DNA of 64,000 nt from Tateyamaria omphalii (GCF_019802125.1 NZ_JAHVHT010000001.1:992001-1056000), one strand, 5' to 3'; positions 10,396 to 18,872 are shown, numbered from the stretch's first letter. Notes: generated from the letters alone by a model not told the origin. Numbers and translations: made by a program.

Positions 10396-10869
10396 CTATG
10401 CGTCCTTGGCCAGAACCAGCCGCAACTTCGCCCGTGCGCGCGCCAGCCGTGACATGACCGTGCCCAGCGGCAGGCCCGTCGCATCCGACAGCGCGCGGGG
10501 TGAGGTTTCGCCCGAGACCACCAGATCCATCAGCTGACGCTGTGGTTTGGGCAGCTGCTCGATTGCGGCCAGCGTGTCCGCGCAATCCAGCCGCAACAGC
10601 GCATCGGGTTGGGTCAGCGCGTGATCCTCCTCCAACTCGTCCGTGGCCTCCATGCGCCAGGTCCGGCGCGCGCGGTTCGACAGGGTGCGCATCGCATAGG
10701 CGGGCAGATCGTCGATCTCGGTGCCGTCCTGCAGGCGCTGGCACAGGCTCAGGAGCGTGTCCTGCACCAGATCCTCGGCTTCGGCCCGCGTGCGGGACAG
10801 CCTGCGCGCCCGCCGCGTCAGCACGGGGATCAGCGGCACAAGGCGGGGGACGGTCGTGCGATGTGTCAT
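10396..10869 (-). CDS. ECF-type sigma factor
   Basis: The 157-residue protein has only sigma-2 and sigma-4 regions. Sigma-2 shows EAEDLVQDTLLSLCQRL (about 30-46); sigma-4 has a helix-turn-helix in SPRALSDATGLPLGTVMSRL (about 123-142). It should bind core RNA polymerase and direct it to a stress-type promoter set. The frame is open upstream but homology starts at the ATG at 10869. No anti-sigma gene is adjacent. The divergent neighbour is an EF-hand protein 236 bp away, a pairing I associate with Rhodobacterales genomes but cannot confirm here. Confidence 0.85.
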   Translation of the reverse strand: MTHRTTVPRLVPLIPVLTRRARRLSRTRAEAEDLVQDTLLSLCQRLQDGTEIDDLPAYAMRTLSNRARRTWRMEATDELEEDHALTQPDALLRLDCADTLAAIEQLPKPQRQLMDLVVSGETSPRALSDATGLPLGTVMSRLARARAKLRLVLAKDA

Positions 10870-11105
10870 GCGACATAGGCTGGGCGCAACCGAACCGCTT
10901 GAACACCCCGGGGGTTTTCGCCGACGCCGCAGGGCCGCCCTTTTTGGGCAGCCTGCCGCCCATCGTCGCGGCGCGGATCGGCAGGCGCTCGCGCGATCCG
11001 CATCCGTGCTGCAGCGCGGGGATGCAAAGCGGCAAAAGGTGCTCAATCTTTGTGAAGGCGCGTCAAAAGTGCCGCACAAAACAAAAACTCAAGTGGAGTT
11101 CACCC

Positions 11106-11354
11106 ATGAAGAAGATTGCGTACCTGAGCTTTGTCGCAGCAATCAGCCTTCCCGTGATCGCCGTGGCCGAGATCCCCGCGGATCTCGACACCGACGCGGA
11201 TGGCGTGCTGACCATCGACGAAGTGCAAGCGAGCTTTCCAGAGGTCACATCGGACGGTTTTTCCGCAATGGATTTGAATGCTGACGGCGTTCTCGACGAG
11301 GACGAAGTCACCGCCGCACAGGAGGCCGGCTTGATGCCGCCAACCGAAAGCTAA
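11106..11354 (+). CDS. Exported EF-hand calcium-binding protein
   Basis: This 82-residue protein has a signal peptide (cleavage likely after about residue 21, AVA-EIP) and two canonical EF-hand loops: DTDADGVLTIDE (28-39) and DLNADGVLDEDE (56-67), each with acidic or Asn residues at positions 1, 3, 5 and Glu at 12. It should bind two calcium ions in the periplasm. GGAG lies before the ATG. It is divergent from the ECF sigma-factor gene, so the two may share control, for example by envelope or calcium stress; that link is inference. Confidence 0.85.
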   Translation: MKKIAYLSFVAAISLPVIAVAEIPADLDTDADGVLTIDEVQASFPEVTSDGFSAMDLNADGVLDEDEVTAAQEAGLMPPTES

Positions 11355-11433
11355 CCCGAACACCCGGCTTTCGCTGCGTGTTGTAACGTCCGCGCAGTGG
11401 AAAGGTGGGAGTGTGGGGTCCGGTCTCCCCCCA

Positions 11434-11454
11434 GGGGCCGGGCCCCGTTTTTTT
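11434..11454 (+). terminator. Intrinsic terminator of the EF-hand gene
   Basis: GGGGC-CGG-GCCCC followed by G and seven T (11448-11454). It lies 80 bp downstream of the EF-hand stop on the same strand. Confidence 0.8.
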
Positions 11455-11499
11455 GTCTGCGTGCTTTATGATGTGGCCTGGGGCGTCTTGGCCAATCGG

Positions 11500-11519
11500 C
11501 CCTTCGGGGAGGATTTTTT
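11500..11519 (+). terminator. Small UUCG hairpin followed by six T
   Basis: CCC-TTCG-GGG (11500-11509) is followed by AGGA and six T (11514-11519). The stem is short but closed by a very stable tetraloop. It may be a back-up terminator behind the EF-hand gene. Confidence 0.45.
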
Positions 11520-11530
11520 GAAACAGGGAA
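11511..11530 (+). repeat. 20-bp repeat, copy 1 (second copy at 46357-46376)
   Basis: GGATTTTTTGAAACAGGGAA occurs identically here and at 46357-46376. In both places it sits directly after a GC-rich hairpin and supplies the T tract, so it looks like a dispersed terminator-associated element. Confidence 0.7.
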
Positions 11531-11571
11531 TTCGGACCGGTCCGCGCCAGCGGCAAACGCCGTGAGACGGC

Positions 11572-11607
11572 GTCCCTCTCGCGCATCGCTGCGCGATACG
11601 CTGCCGG
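11572..11607. repeat. 36-bp hairpin repeat, copy 1
   Basis: A fixed left flank GTCCCTCTCGCGC, a 13-base palindromic centre ATCGCTGCGCGAT and a fixed right flank ACGCTGCCGG. Copy 2 at 11667-11702 has identical flanks but a different centre that is also palindromic. The elements fill part of the 391-bp gap between the EF-hand gene and the mttB-like gene (11355-11745), which otherwise holds the terminators listed and no gene. Confidence 0.6.
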
Positions 11608-11666
11608 TCATCGCGCGCCGCGTTGCGTCACGCTTGTTGAGGTCCGAATGGGCGGAGCCCCGGACC

Positions 11667-11702
11667 GTCCCTCTCGCGCGCCACGTCGTGGCACGCTGCC
11701 GG
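11667..11702. repeat. 36-bp hairpin repeat, copy 2
   Basis: It has the same 13-base left and 10-base right flanks as the copy at 11572-11607, with centre GCCACGTCGTGGC. The two start points are 95 bp apart, in the same orientation. Confidence 0.6.
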
Positions 11703-11745
11703 GCGACGCGGGCGAAGCCCGCTGGTCCGCCCAGATGGCCCGGCG

Positions 11746-13287
11746 CTACGCCTCCGGCAGATGGATCGCGAATTTTTCTCTGATCGCGCCGTCCAGCACA
11801 GGGTCAAAGGCCGCGGCGGGGCGGGTGGCGAGGATTTCGTCCTTGCGCGCCCTGGCCTTGGCGATCAGGTCCGGCTTGCCCCGTTCGACCCACTCCTTGG
11901 GCGACGTGCGATCACCAAATGTGGGATAGACGCAGTCCGATTGCATCCGCGACAGGGTCTGATCCGTCCCGAGATAGTGACCCGGTCCCTCCATGCAGAC
12001 CTGCGCGATCTGGTCCAGCGCCAACGTTTCATCCGTCACCTCGATCCCGCGCGTGCAGCGCAGCGCCTGGCCGATGATGTCATCGCCAAGGATCAGGCTT
12101 TCGTGGCAGAACCCAAGCAGCGAGGCGTGCATGCCTGCGGCTTCATACACCATGTTCAGCCCCGACAGACCCGCCATCACGTTCGAACACATCTGTTCCC
12201 AACCCGCCTGCATGTCGGGCAGCTTGCTGTCGGTCGCCCCCGCCGCGGCCCCACCCGGCAGGTCGTAGAAGCGGTGCATCTGCGCGCAGCCCGCCGTCAG
12301 CAGTGCCTGTTCACCCGATCCGATGGACATGGCCCCGGTGCGCAGATCAAGGCCGAAGGGCCACGTGCCGAAGATCGCAGGCGCGCCCGGTTTGACCGAG
12401 TTCACATAGACAAGGCCCGCGAGGCATTCGGCCACCGCCTGCACAATGGCGCCCGCGATGGTCGACGGCGCCGTGGCCCCTGACATGCCCGCCGACAACA
12501 GCAGGACAGGCAAGCCCGCCTTGATACAGGCCTCCATCACCTGGCAGGATTCCGATGCGAATTTCATCGGCGGCACGACAAAACAGTTCGTGTTCGACAT
12601 GAAGGGCCGCGCGCGCCATGCGTCTTCCCCACCGGCGATCATGTGCAGCATCTCGACTGCGGGTGCGACGCATTCCGGTTCGGAAAAGCTCATGCCGATA
12701 TGTTTGGTCGTGCCGGACGTGCAGGCGTAGACCGAATTGTATTCGCTCTCGACCGTGTCGGGGATGTCGCGACAGACCATGGGCCGCTGGCAGAAATGGA
12801 TGTTGTCGAGCACATCGCAAATGCGGGCGGCATCGTGCAGGTCCTGCACCGTGCTGTCGCGGTAATTCTGCCCGTCGACATCCACCATGTGCACGGCGGC
12901 CCCGGCGGTGCCGTAGTGCACGCGGCTGCCGCTGAGGTCGAGGTCATGCTTGCCGTCACGGCTGTGCAGCGTGATGGCGCGGTTTGCCTGTGCCAGCGTG
13001 TCCTCGACCAGCGCACGCGGGAAGCGGATCCGTCCGTCATCGCCCTGGATCGCGCCCGCACTGGTCAGATAGGCGACGCCCGACGGTGGGGCATCGGCAA
13101 GGCCGATGGTTTCAAGCGCATCAAGGGCCGCGTTGTGGATGCGCGCCACCTCGGCGTCGGTGAGCGGGTTGTACCGCCCGCCTTGCAGGCCGGGCCGCAC
13201 CGGGCGCAGGTGGTCGGGCAGGGCGGTGGCGCGGGCGGCACGACGCGCAGCGCGTCCGCCTGAGCGGGAAGGGGTTTGATCGTTCAT
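11746..13287 (-). CDS. MttB-family (trimethylamine methyltransferase-like) corrinoid methyltransferase
   Basis: The 513-residue protein belongs to the MttB superfamily, whose members move a methyl group from a quaternary or tertiary amine to a corrinoid protein. Recognisable stretches are YNPLTDAEVARIHNAALDAL near the N-terminus, RPMVCRDIPD in the middle, and SGATAPSTIAGAIVQAVAEC and PAIFGTWPFGLDLRTGAMS later. The frame has no internal TAG, so it is a non-pyrrolysine member, like glycine-betaine demethylases, rather than a true trimethylamine enzyme. The N-terminus is arginine-rich. No corrinoid-binding protein gene or activase is adjacent, so substrate and partner are unknown. Confidence 0.85.
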   Translation of the reverse strand: MNDQTPSRSGGRAARRAARATALPDHLRPVRPGLQGGRYNPLTDAEVARIHNAALDALETIGLADAPPSGVAYLTSAGAIQGDDGRIRFPRALVEDTLAQANRAITLHSRDGKHDLDLSGSRVHYGTAGAAVHMVDVDGQNYRDSTVQDLHDAARICDVLDNIHFCQRPMVCRDIPDTVESEYNSVYACTSGTTKHIGMSFSEPECVAPAVEMLHMIAGGEDAWRARPFMSNTNCFVVPPMKFASESCQVMEACIKAGLPVLLLSAGMSGATAPSTIAGAIVQAVAECLAGLVYVNSVKPGAPAIFGTWPFGLDLRTGAMSIGSGEQALLTAGCAQMHRFYDLPGGAAAGATDSKLPDMQAGWEQMCSNVMAGLSGLNMVYEAAGMHASLLGFCHESLILGDDIIGQALRCTRGIEVTDETLALDQIAQVCMEGPGHYLGTDQTLSRMQSDCVYPTFGDRTSPKEWVERGKPDLIAKARARKDEILATRPAAAFDPVLDGAIREKFAIHLPEA

Positions 13288-13676
13288 GTGTTTGGGTCCG
13301 CGGATCAGATAAGTGACAGGAATGGCGTGGTTCGGGCCAATTCGGGTCGCCCGCGCGCGGCTCGTCCGCGCTCTGCACCGATGGTACGTGTCACCAAACT
13401 GATCTTGCTGAAAGCACCCTGCACGTCGTGCGACTCCCCCATCGCGAATGTTTCAGTGTGTCGTCTGCTCACAGGATGTTGTGCAAAATGCCGCTTGTCT
13501 TGTCTGTTTGCGACAGGGGTCACGCGGCATGTTGCTGCCGCCGTCCGGCAATTTGAGCGATCTGCTGCGCAGGCACGCGACTGTGAAGGGCCGGGGCTGG
13601 AACACCACACCATAGTCGCCACTTGTTCCGCGGAAGGCGCGGGATCGCGTCTTGCCAACACAAAAGGAGCAGACTT
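13288..13676. other. 389-bp divergent intergenic region
   Basis: This stretch lies between the starts of the mttB-like gene and the outer-membrane barrel gene and must contain both promoters. Apart from the AAGGAG ribosome-binding site of the barrel gene I see no convincing motif, repeat or small gene in it. Confidence 0.5.
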
Positions 13677-14264
13677 ATGAAGACGCGCATTCTTGCGATT
13701 GGCCTGGCCGCGGCGCTGGCAGGCCCCGCTTTGGCAGGCAGCCTTGAGCCTCCGGCGCCTGAACCTGCGGCGCCCGCACCACTGCCCCCCGCACCCGTGC
13801 AGACCTTTGGCGGTGACTGGACCGGTGGCTATGCCGGTTTGCAGTTGGGCTACGGTGACGTGGACGGCAGCGGCGCGGCTGACGGCGACGATTTCCTCTA
13901 CGGTGCCCATCTCGGTTACCGCTATGATTTCGGTACGTTCGTTCTGGGCGGTGAGTTGGACTATGACTTTGCCGACATCGACCTGAACGGCGCAGCCGAG
14001 GTGGACAGTGTCGCCCGACTGAAGCTGCAGGCTGGCTATGACTTCGGTCGGACGCTGGGCTATCTGACAGCCGGTGTGGCTGAAGTGGACACGTCACTGG
14101 GCAGTGAATCGGGTGAGTTCTATGGTATCGGCGTCGCCTACCAGATCAACGATCGATACACCGTCGGTGCCGAGCTGTTGGACCACAACTTCGACGACAT
14201 CAACGGAACCGGGGTCGATGCTGACGCAACAACCCTGACCGTGCGTGGTTCGATCAACTTCTAA
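13677..14264 (+). CDS. Outer-membrane beta-barrel protein
   Basis: The 195-residue protein has a signal peptide (cleavage near ALA-G, residue 20), a proline/alanine linker (about 22-42), then an OmpA-like or porin-family eight-strand barrel: WTGGYAGLQLGYGDVDG, YGAHLGYRYDFG, FVLGGELDYDFADID, and a final strand ending in TLTVRGSINF with the C-terminal Phe that the BAM complex recognises. AAAAGGAG precedes the ATG, which supports this start over an upstream in-frame ATG. It is acidic and probably a small surface barrel or adhesin-like protein. Its last four bases overlap the end of the convergent aminotransferase gene. Confidence 0.85.
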   Translation: MKTRILAIGLAAALAGPALAGSLEPPAPEPAAPAPLPPAPVQTFGGDWTGGYAGLQLGYGDVDGSGAADGDDFLYGAHLGYRYDFGTFVLGGELDYDFADIDLNGAAEVDSVARLKLQAGYDFGRTLGYLTAGVAEVDTSLGSESGEFYGIGVAYQINDRYTVGAELLDHNFDDINGTGVDADATTLTVRGSINF

Positions 14265-15439
14265 GCGGCCCGCGCGCAGGTCTCGGCAAATGCCGTGAGC
14301 CTGCGCAGCGCCGCTTCAAATCCCGCGTCGTCAATGGTCATCGCGACGCGGACATGCCCGGCGGCAGCGTTCCCAAAGCTTTCGCCGGGCATCACTGCGA
14401 TGTGGTGCTGATCCAGCAGCGCATTGGCAAAATCATCACCGCTCATACCCGTCGCCCGGATGTCCAGCATCAGGTACATGGCCCCCTGCGCCGGGATCAT
14501 GCCGATGGTGTTCTGCGCCCCGAGCACCCGCTGCGCAATGGCCCGGCGGCGCAGGAAGGGGGCTGCGATCTCGGCTTCGAAATCGGGGCCCTGACCCAGG
14601 GCAAAGACCGACGCATCCTGGATAAAGCCGGGCACGCCGTAGGTGGTGTGGGTGGCAAAGGTGATGAGGTGCGCAATGACCTCCTCGGGCCCGATGATCC
14701 AGCCACAGCGGGACCCGGTCATGGCATGGCTTTTCGACATGGATCCCACGACCAGCGTCCGCTCCGCCATGCCCGGCAGGGCACGGGGCGAGACATGCGC
14801 GCCCTCCCATACCTGCGTGTCATACACCTCGTCCGAGATCAGCCACAGATCGTGCTCCATGCACACCTGCGCAATCCCGTCGAGTGTCGCCCGGGAATAG
14901 ACGGTGCCGGTAGGGTTGTTGGGTGAGTTGATCAGCAGGCTTCGCGCGTCCGGCGCATGGGCGGCAATATCGGCTGCACGCGGCTGAAACGCATCCTCGG
15001 CCCGGGTCTGAACGGCGCGCGGCACGGCAGAGACGCCACGGATCGTGCCGGGATAGGTGGCATAGTAGGGATCGATATACAGCGCGGTATCTCCGGGATC
15101 GCACGCCGCTGCATGAGCCGTAAACAGGGCCGATTGTCCGCCGGGGGTGATCAAAACATTGTCGCGGGTCGTGGGCACGCCGGTTCGCTCGGACGTGCGC
15201 CGCGCCACCATGTCACGCAAAGCGTCCGTGCCGGGCACCATGGCATAACCGGTATGCCCACCCATCGCGCTGCGGTGCATGTCCTGCAGAATGGGGGCGG
15301 CGGTGCGTATGTCATGCTCACCAATGGTCAGCTCGACCACGGGCGTACCCTCGGCAATCATCCGGCGCGCCTTGAGGAACACATCCCACCCGTCCGATCC
15401 GCCGCCGGTCAGGGTTTGCATCCGTTGGGACAGGGTCAT
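14261..15439 (-). CDS. PLP-dependent class I aminotransferase
   Basis: The 392-residue protein is a fold-type I aminotransferase of the aspartate-aminotransferase group. Motifs are NSPNNPTGTVYS (171-182), ISDEVYD (201-207) and VGSMSKSHAMTGSRCGW (231-247) with Lys236 as the probable PLP lysine. It differs clearly from the aminotransferase at 263-1438. The amino-acid substrate is not evident. It is followed on the same strand, upstream, by nothing closely spaced, so it is probably transcribed alone. Confidence 0.85.
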   Translation of the reverse strand: MTLSQRMQTLTGGGSDGWDVFLKARRMIAEGTPVVELTIGEHDIRTAAPILQDMHRSAMGGHTGYAMVPGTDALRDMVARRTSERTGVPTTRDNVLITPGGQSALFTAHAAACDPGDTALYIDPYYATYPGTIRGVSAVPRAVQTRAEDAFQPRAADIAAHAPDARSLLINSPNNPTGTVYSRATLDGIAQVCMEHDLWLISDEVYDTQVWEGAHVSPRALPGMAERTLVVGSMSKSHAMTGSRCGWIIGPEEVIAHLITFATHTTYGVPGFIQDASVFALGQGPDFEAEIAAPFLRRRAIAQRVLGAQNTIGMIPAQGAMYLMLDIRATGMSGDDFANALLDQHHIAVMPGESFGNAAAGHVRVAMTIDDAGFEAALRRLTAFAETCARAA

Positions 15440-15553
15440 GCGCGCGCTCCTTGGCAGATGGTGGCGCCAAGGGGACAGAGGGGACGAGCGATGTCAACAC
15501 GATGGACCGGGGCGCTGCCCCGGACCCCGTCGTATTTCCAGTCAGAAGAAGAC

Positions 15554-15916
15554 CTAGGTGTCGTCCTGCCAGGCCGCCAGCTCTGCCTGCGCCTTCTTGG
15601 GCAGGCTCTTGCGGATCAGGCCATAGGAGGTGTGGATCCGGTCCTGCAAAGCGTCCACGCCGGGATGATCAAAGGGAATCCGCACCCAGGACCGGTGAAA
15701 ATACTTCGCCTTTACTGCCGCGCCAATCTCGATCAGGAACTGCGCACTTTCAGGATCTGCTGTCTTGACCGAAATCCCGTCCAGCGCATGTCCGTAACAG
15801 GCAAACATCTTGTTACCCACCTTCCACGCCTCAAGCCCGCCCTCGGCGTTGGAGTGATACCAGGCGCCGGGCAGGGCGGCGCAGATGCGGTTCGCGTCAT
15901 CGAGGGTCATGGTCAA
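15554..15916 (-). CDS. MmcQ/YjbR family protein
   Basis: The 120-residue protein matches the MmcQ/YjbR fold: an N-terminal helix with LPGAWYHSNAEGGLEAWKVG, the strand MFACYGHALDGISVKT, and the ending SYGLIRKSLPKKAQ. E. coli YjbR has a CyaY-like fold with double-wing DNA-binding features; the biological role of the family is not established. It lies between the aminotransferase and an EamA transporter on the same strand with about 100 bp on each side. ATG codons at residues 1 and 3 are both possible starts. Confidence 0.8.
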   Translation of the reverse strand: MTMTLDDANRICAALPGAWYHSNAEGGLEAWKVGNKMFACYGHALDGISVKTADPESAQFLIEIGAAVKAKYFHRSWVRIPFDHPGVDALQDRIHTSYGLIRKSLPKKAQAELAAWQDDT

Positions 15917-16012
15917 GCCTTGTCCGGTGCAGCTTCGGGTGCGGAAACTGTTGTGCGTCTGGGCGCGCCTGTCAAATCCTGCGGTGCCTTGCCAGCCAAG
16001 AATCCGAGCCGC

Positions 16013-16930
16013 TCAGGCAGCCGGCCCCTTAGCCCGCATCGGCACGCTGACACAGACGATTCCAGCCAAAACAAGGACCAATCCAAGCGCGATGATGGGC
16101 CGAAACGGCTCTCCGAGCAAAAGGACAGCCAGCCCGATTGCCGCGATCGGATTGAGCGTGACAAAGATCGCCACCTTCGTGGGTGTCGTGCGTTGCAAGG
16201 CCCAAATCCAGAGGTAGAAACCGATACCACCCCCAAGCGTGCCGAGGAACAAGACCGCCAGCAGGCCGCTGGTCGAGATCGCAGGCAAGCCAACCATGGC
16301 AGCCTCGAAGGCGGCGAAGGGCAGCAGGAAAGCGGCACCCGACATCATCGACACCGTCGTGAACGCAATCGAATTGTTCCGCTGCAGGAATGGGCGCGAA
16401 AAGACATTGTAGATTGCGCCACACAGGGACGTGGCAAGCATCAGGGCTGCACCAATCCACAGATCGACGCCGGTCATACCGGCGAACGACCCGGGCGAGG
16501 CAACGGCTATGGCCACGCCTGCAAATGCCAAACCCGTTCCAATCAGCTTGTTCCGGGTGAGCGCCTCGATCCCCACGAGTGCGGCCATCACGAGCGTAAG
16601 AACGGGCATGGTGGCAAGAATGATCGCTCCGACCGATGCGGGTATGAACAGCAGGGATTGACTGAACAGCCACGGAAAAACCCCGAAAAACAGCGCGCCC
16701 AGGGCGAGCGTGGCGGGAATGTCCTTGCGCCGAATTCCGACCCCGGACGTGACAACCGCGATACTTGCGATACAGGCCGTGCCAATCGCGAACCTGAGGA
16801 ATGCAAGGGTCACCGCGCCCGTCTCGCCAACGACAAACCGGGTTGCCACCACCGAAGCGCCAAAGAACAGCGCGGCCGACATGGCGGCAAGGGCTGGCGC
16901 TGCAACGCCGTTTTCGGTCTCAGTGGCCAT
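16013..16930 (-). CDS. EamA/DMT-superfamily transporter
   Basis: The 305-residue protein has about ten membrane spans arranged as two EamA repeats. The first begins AALFFGASVVATRFVV near residue 17 and the second near LWIGAALMLATSLCGAIYNVF. It should be an inner-membrane metabolite exporter of the drug/metabolite transporter type. The substrate is unknown. Its start faces the cysS leader region across about 225 bp. Confidence 0.85.
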   Translation of the reverse strand: MATETENGVAAPALAAMSAALFFGASVVATRFVVGETGAVTLAFLRFAIGTACIASIAVVTSGVGIRRKDIPATLALGALFFGVFPWLFSQSLLFIPASVGAIILATMPVLTLVMAALVGIEALTRNKLIGTGLAFAGVAIAVASPGSFAGMTGVDLWIGAALMLATSLCGAIYNVFSRPFLQRNNSIAFTTVSMMSGAAFLLPFAAFEAAMVGLPAISTSGLLAVLFLGTLGGGIGFYLWIWALQRTTPTKVAIFVTLNPIAAIGLAVLLLGEPFRPIIALGLVLVLAGIVCVSVPMRAKGPAA

Positions 16931-17154
16931 GCCGTCATGCTACAGCCTTGCCGGGGCGGAGACCATCGAGCTGTCAGGCGAAACTGTCACCCATCTGCCG
17001 GGCAGCATTGGACAATCCGGGCTCAGACCCCACCTCCATCTCATGCGGTCGCCCCCCAACGCATATGTCCTCTCCAAACCCCGCACGGCCCCACGGCACT
17101 GCCCAGCCGCCGAAAAGGGTTGACCGCCGTCACCCGCCGCGCTACCCACAGCCC

Positions 17155-17196
17155 ATGACCGGAACGATCTGCATTACCTGCTGCATCATCTGCTGA
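17155..17196 (+). CDS. Cysteine-rich 13-codon leader peptide upstream of cysS
   Basis: ATG at 17155 opens a 13-residue frame, MTGTICITCCIIC, with four cysteines in its last eight residues, ending at TGA 17194-17196, 97 bp before the cysteinyl-tRNA synthetase start. Short frames rich in the cognate amino acid directly before a synthetase gene are classic attenuation leaders: ribosomes stall when charged tRNA-Cys is scarce. There is no clear ribosome-binding site. A TTGACC at 17120-17125 with a weak -10 17 bp later would put the transcript start near the ATG, so leaderless translation is possible, as for the poly-cysteine leader ORFs known in mycobacteria. Confidence 0.55.
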   Translation: MTGTICITCCIIC

Positions 17197-17252
17197 TTTC
17201 TTCAGCGGGCCGGTTCTTTGTTTCCATGACATCTCAGAATTGCTAGGCCCGC
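17192..17252 (+). promoter_or_regulatory. Candidate cysS attenuator: two mutually exclusive stems
   Basis: Stem A is GCTGA-TTTCT-TCAGC (17192-17206), overlapping the stop of the leader peptide. Stem B pairs GCGGGCC (17205-17211) with GGCCCGC (17246-17252). They share bases 17205-17206, so a ribosome over the Cys codons or stop would shift the balance between them. No T tract follows stem B, so control would be through Rho or translation rather than an intrinsic terminator. Confidence 0.4.
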
Positions 17253-17293
17253 GCCAAACCCGCGCCCGCGACGTGCATATCTGAGGCTTCGAC

Positions 17294-18787
17294 ATGACCA
17301 TCCAGCTCCACAACACCGCGACCCGAGGGAAAGAGGCGTTCACGCCCATCGATCCGTCAAATGTGCGGATGTATGTCTGCGGCCCCACGGTCTATGACCG
17401 CGCCCATCTGGGCAACGCGCGGCCCGTGCTGGTCTTTGACGTGCTCTTTCGCCTGCTGCGCCATGTTTATGGTGAGAATGCAGTGACTTACGTGCGGAAC
17501 TTCACGGATGTGGATGACCGGATCAACGAAACGGCACAGGCCCGCAAGGCTGCGGGCGCTCCGGGCACGTTGGAAGAGTTGATCCGCGACCGATCCGACG
17601 AAACCATCCACTGGTATCACGAGGATATGGATGCCCTCGGCGCGCTGCGGCCCAGCCAGGAACCGCGCGCCACGGAATTCATCGCCCAGATGATCGCCAT
17701 GATCGAGGATCTGATCGCCAAGGGCTTCGCCTACGCCAACGACAGGCACGTGCTGTTCCGCGTCCGCGAATACGCCGACTATGGCAAGCTGTCGGGTCGC
17801 TCCGTCGACGACATGATCGCCGGTGCCCGGGTCGAGGTCGCGCCTTACAAGGAGGACCCGATGGATTTTGTCCTCTGGAAGCCCTCCGACGACGATCTGC
17901 CCGGCTGGGACAGCCCATGGGGCCGGGGACGGCCCGGCTGGCACATCGAATGCTCGGCCATGGCCTATGATCTGCTGGGCGACCGGTTCGACATCCACGG
18001 CGGCGGCAACGATCTGCAATTTCCGCACCATGAGAACGAGATCGCGCAGTCGAAATGCGCAGGCCACGGCTTTGCCAATGTCTGGATGCACAACGAGATG
18101 TTGCAGGTCGAGGGCAAGAAGATGTCCAAGTCCCTGGGCAACTTCTTTACCGTGCGCGACTTGCTGGATCAGGGCGTTCCGGGCGAGGTGATCCGGTTTG
18201 TCATGCTGTCCACGCATTACCGCAAGCCGATGGACTGGACGGAGAAGAAGCGGGCGGAGGCGGAAAAAACTCTCCGCAAGTGGGCGGCGCTTTTGGCCGA
18301 TCCGCCGCTCTGGACGCACCGAGGGCATCACAATGGAAAGCTGATACCACCTCCCGACGAGTTTGTTAGGGCCTTATCTGATGACTTGAACACGTCCCTG
18401 GCACTGAAATTACTACGGGACTATGCGTCCGAATTGCAAACTGGTGCGCTAGCCTCGGGGCTATACCTACTGGGTTTTGACCCAGAGCATCTGGTGCGCG
18501 CTTTTTATCCATTTCAGTTTCAATCCCGTGAAAACGAACAGTCTTCCTCGTGCGCTTCGCAAACGTGGGGGCAGGAAGAACACGGCCTGGGCGAGCTGGC
18601 ACAACACCTAGGAAGTGAACTGGATCGATTGCGAAAACGGGCGAAGGAAACCAAGGATTTTTCAGAAGTCGATGAATTGAAGGCCAGTTTGCTAGCTGCA
18701 GGAGTCGAGGTTCGTATGACTCAGGAAGGTGTCGAATTGGTGCCCGGCCCAGACTTCGACGCCACCAAACTGGAGGCGCTGAAATGA
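17294..18787 (+). CDS. cysS: Cysteinyl-tRNA synthetase
   Basis: CysS attaches cysteine to tRNA-Cys. The 497-residue protein has the zinc ligand Cys29 in [10 protein letters not shown], the HIGH-type HLGN (38-41), [13 protein letters not shown] (about 215-227, further zinc ligand) and KKMSKSLGN (about 275-283). TGAGG precedes the ATG. The family is normally 460-480 residues; here the part after about residue 335 contains an extra serine- and glutamine-rich stretch (about 405-430). From about 18,300 the codon choice changes: TTA, CTA and AGG appear repeatedly although they are nearly absent elsewhere in the window, hinting at a recombined 3' end. The catalytic part looks intact. Confidence 0.95.
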   Translation: MTIQLHNTATRGKEAFTPIDPSNVRMYVCGPTVYDRAHLGNARPVLVFDVLFRLLRHVYGENAVTYVRNFTDVDDRINETAQARKAAGAPGTLEELIRDRSDETIHWYHEDMDALGALRPSQEPRATEFIAQMIAMIEDLIAKGFAYANDRHVLFRVREYADYGKLSGRSVDDMIAGARVEVAPYKEDPMDFVLWKPSDDDLPGWDSPWGRGRPGWHIECSAMAYDLLGDRFDIHGGGNDLQFPHHENEIAQSKCAGHGFANVWMHNEMLQVEGKKMSKSLGNFFTVRDLLDQGVPGEVIRFVMLSTHYRKPMDWTEKKRAEAEKTLRKWAALLADPPLWTHRGHHNGKLIPPPDEFVRALSDDLNTSLALKLLRDYASELQTGALASGLYLLGFDPEHLVRAFYPFQFQSRENEQSSSCASQTWGQEEHGLGELAQHLGSELDRLRKRAKETKDFSEVDELKASLLAAGVEVRMTQEGVELVPGPDFDATKLEALK

Positions 18788-18872
18788 GACCGAACCTTAC
18801 CAACAGGTTAAAACACCTCTGTAACCCCTTGAAATCGTGTCGCTGCACAGGCGTCCCAGCAAGGGACAAGAC

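Noticed and set aside
6233-11035. A 1600-codon open frame on the strand opposite nrdJ
   Set aside because: It is the antisense shadow of nrdJ in GC-rich DNA, full of His, Arg and Val-rich low-information sequence, and no domain is visible. nrdJ on the other strand is certain.
14957-17158. A 733-codon plus-strand frame covering the aminotransferase, MmcQ and EamA genes
   Set aside because: It crosses three well-supported minus-strand genes and has no recognisable domain.
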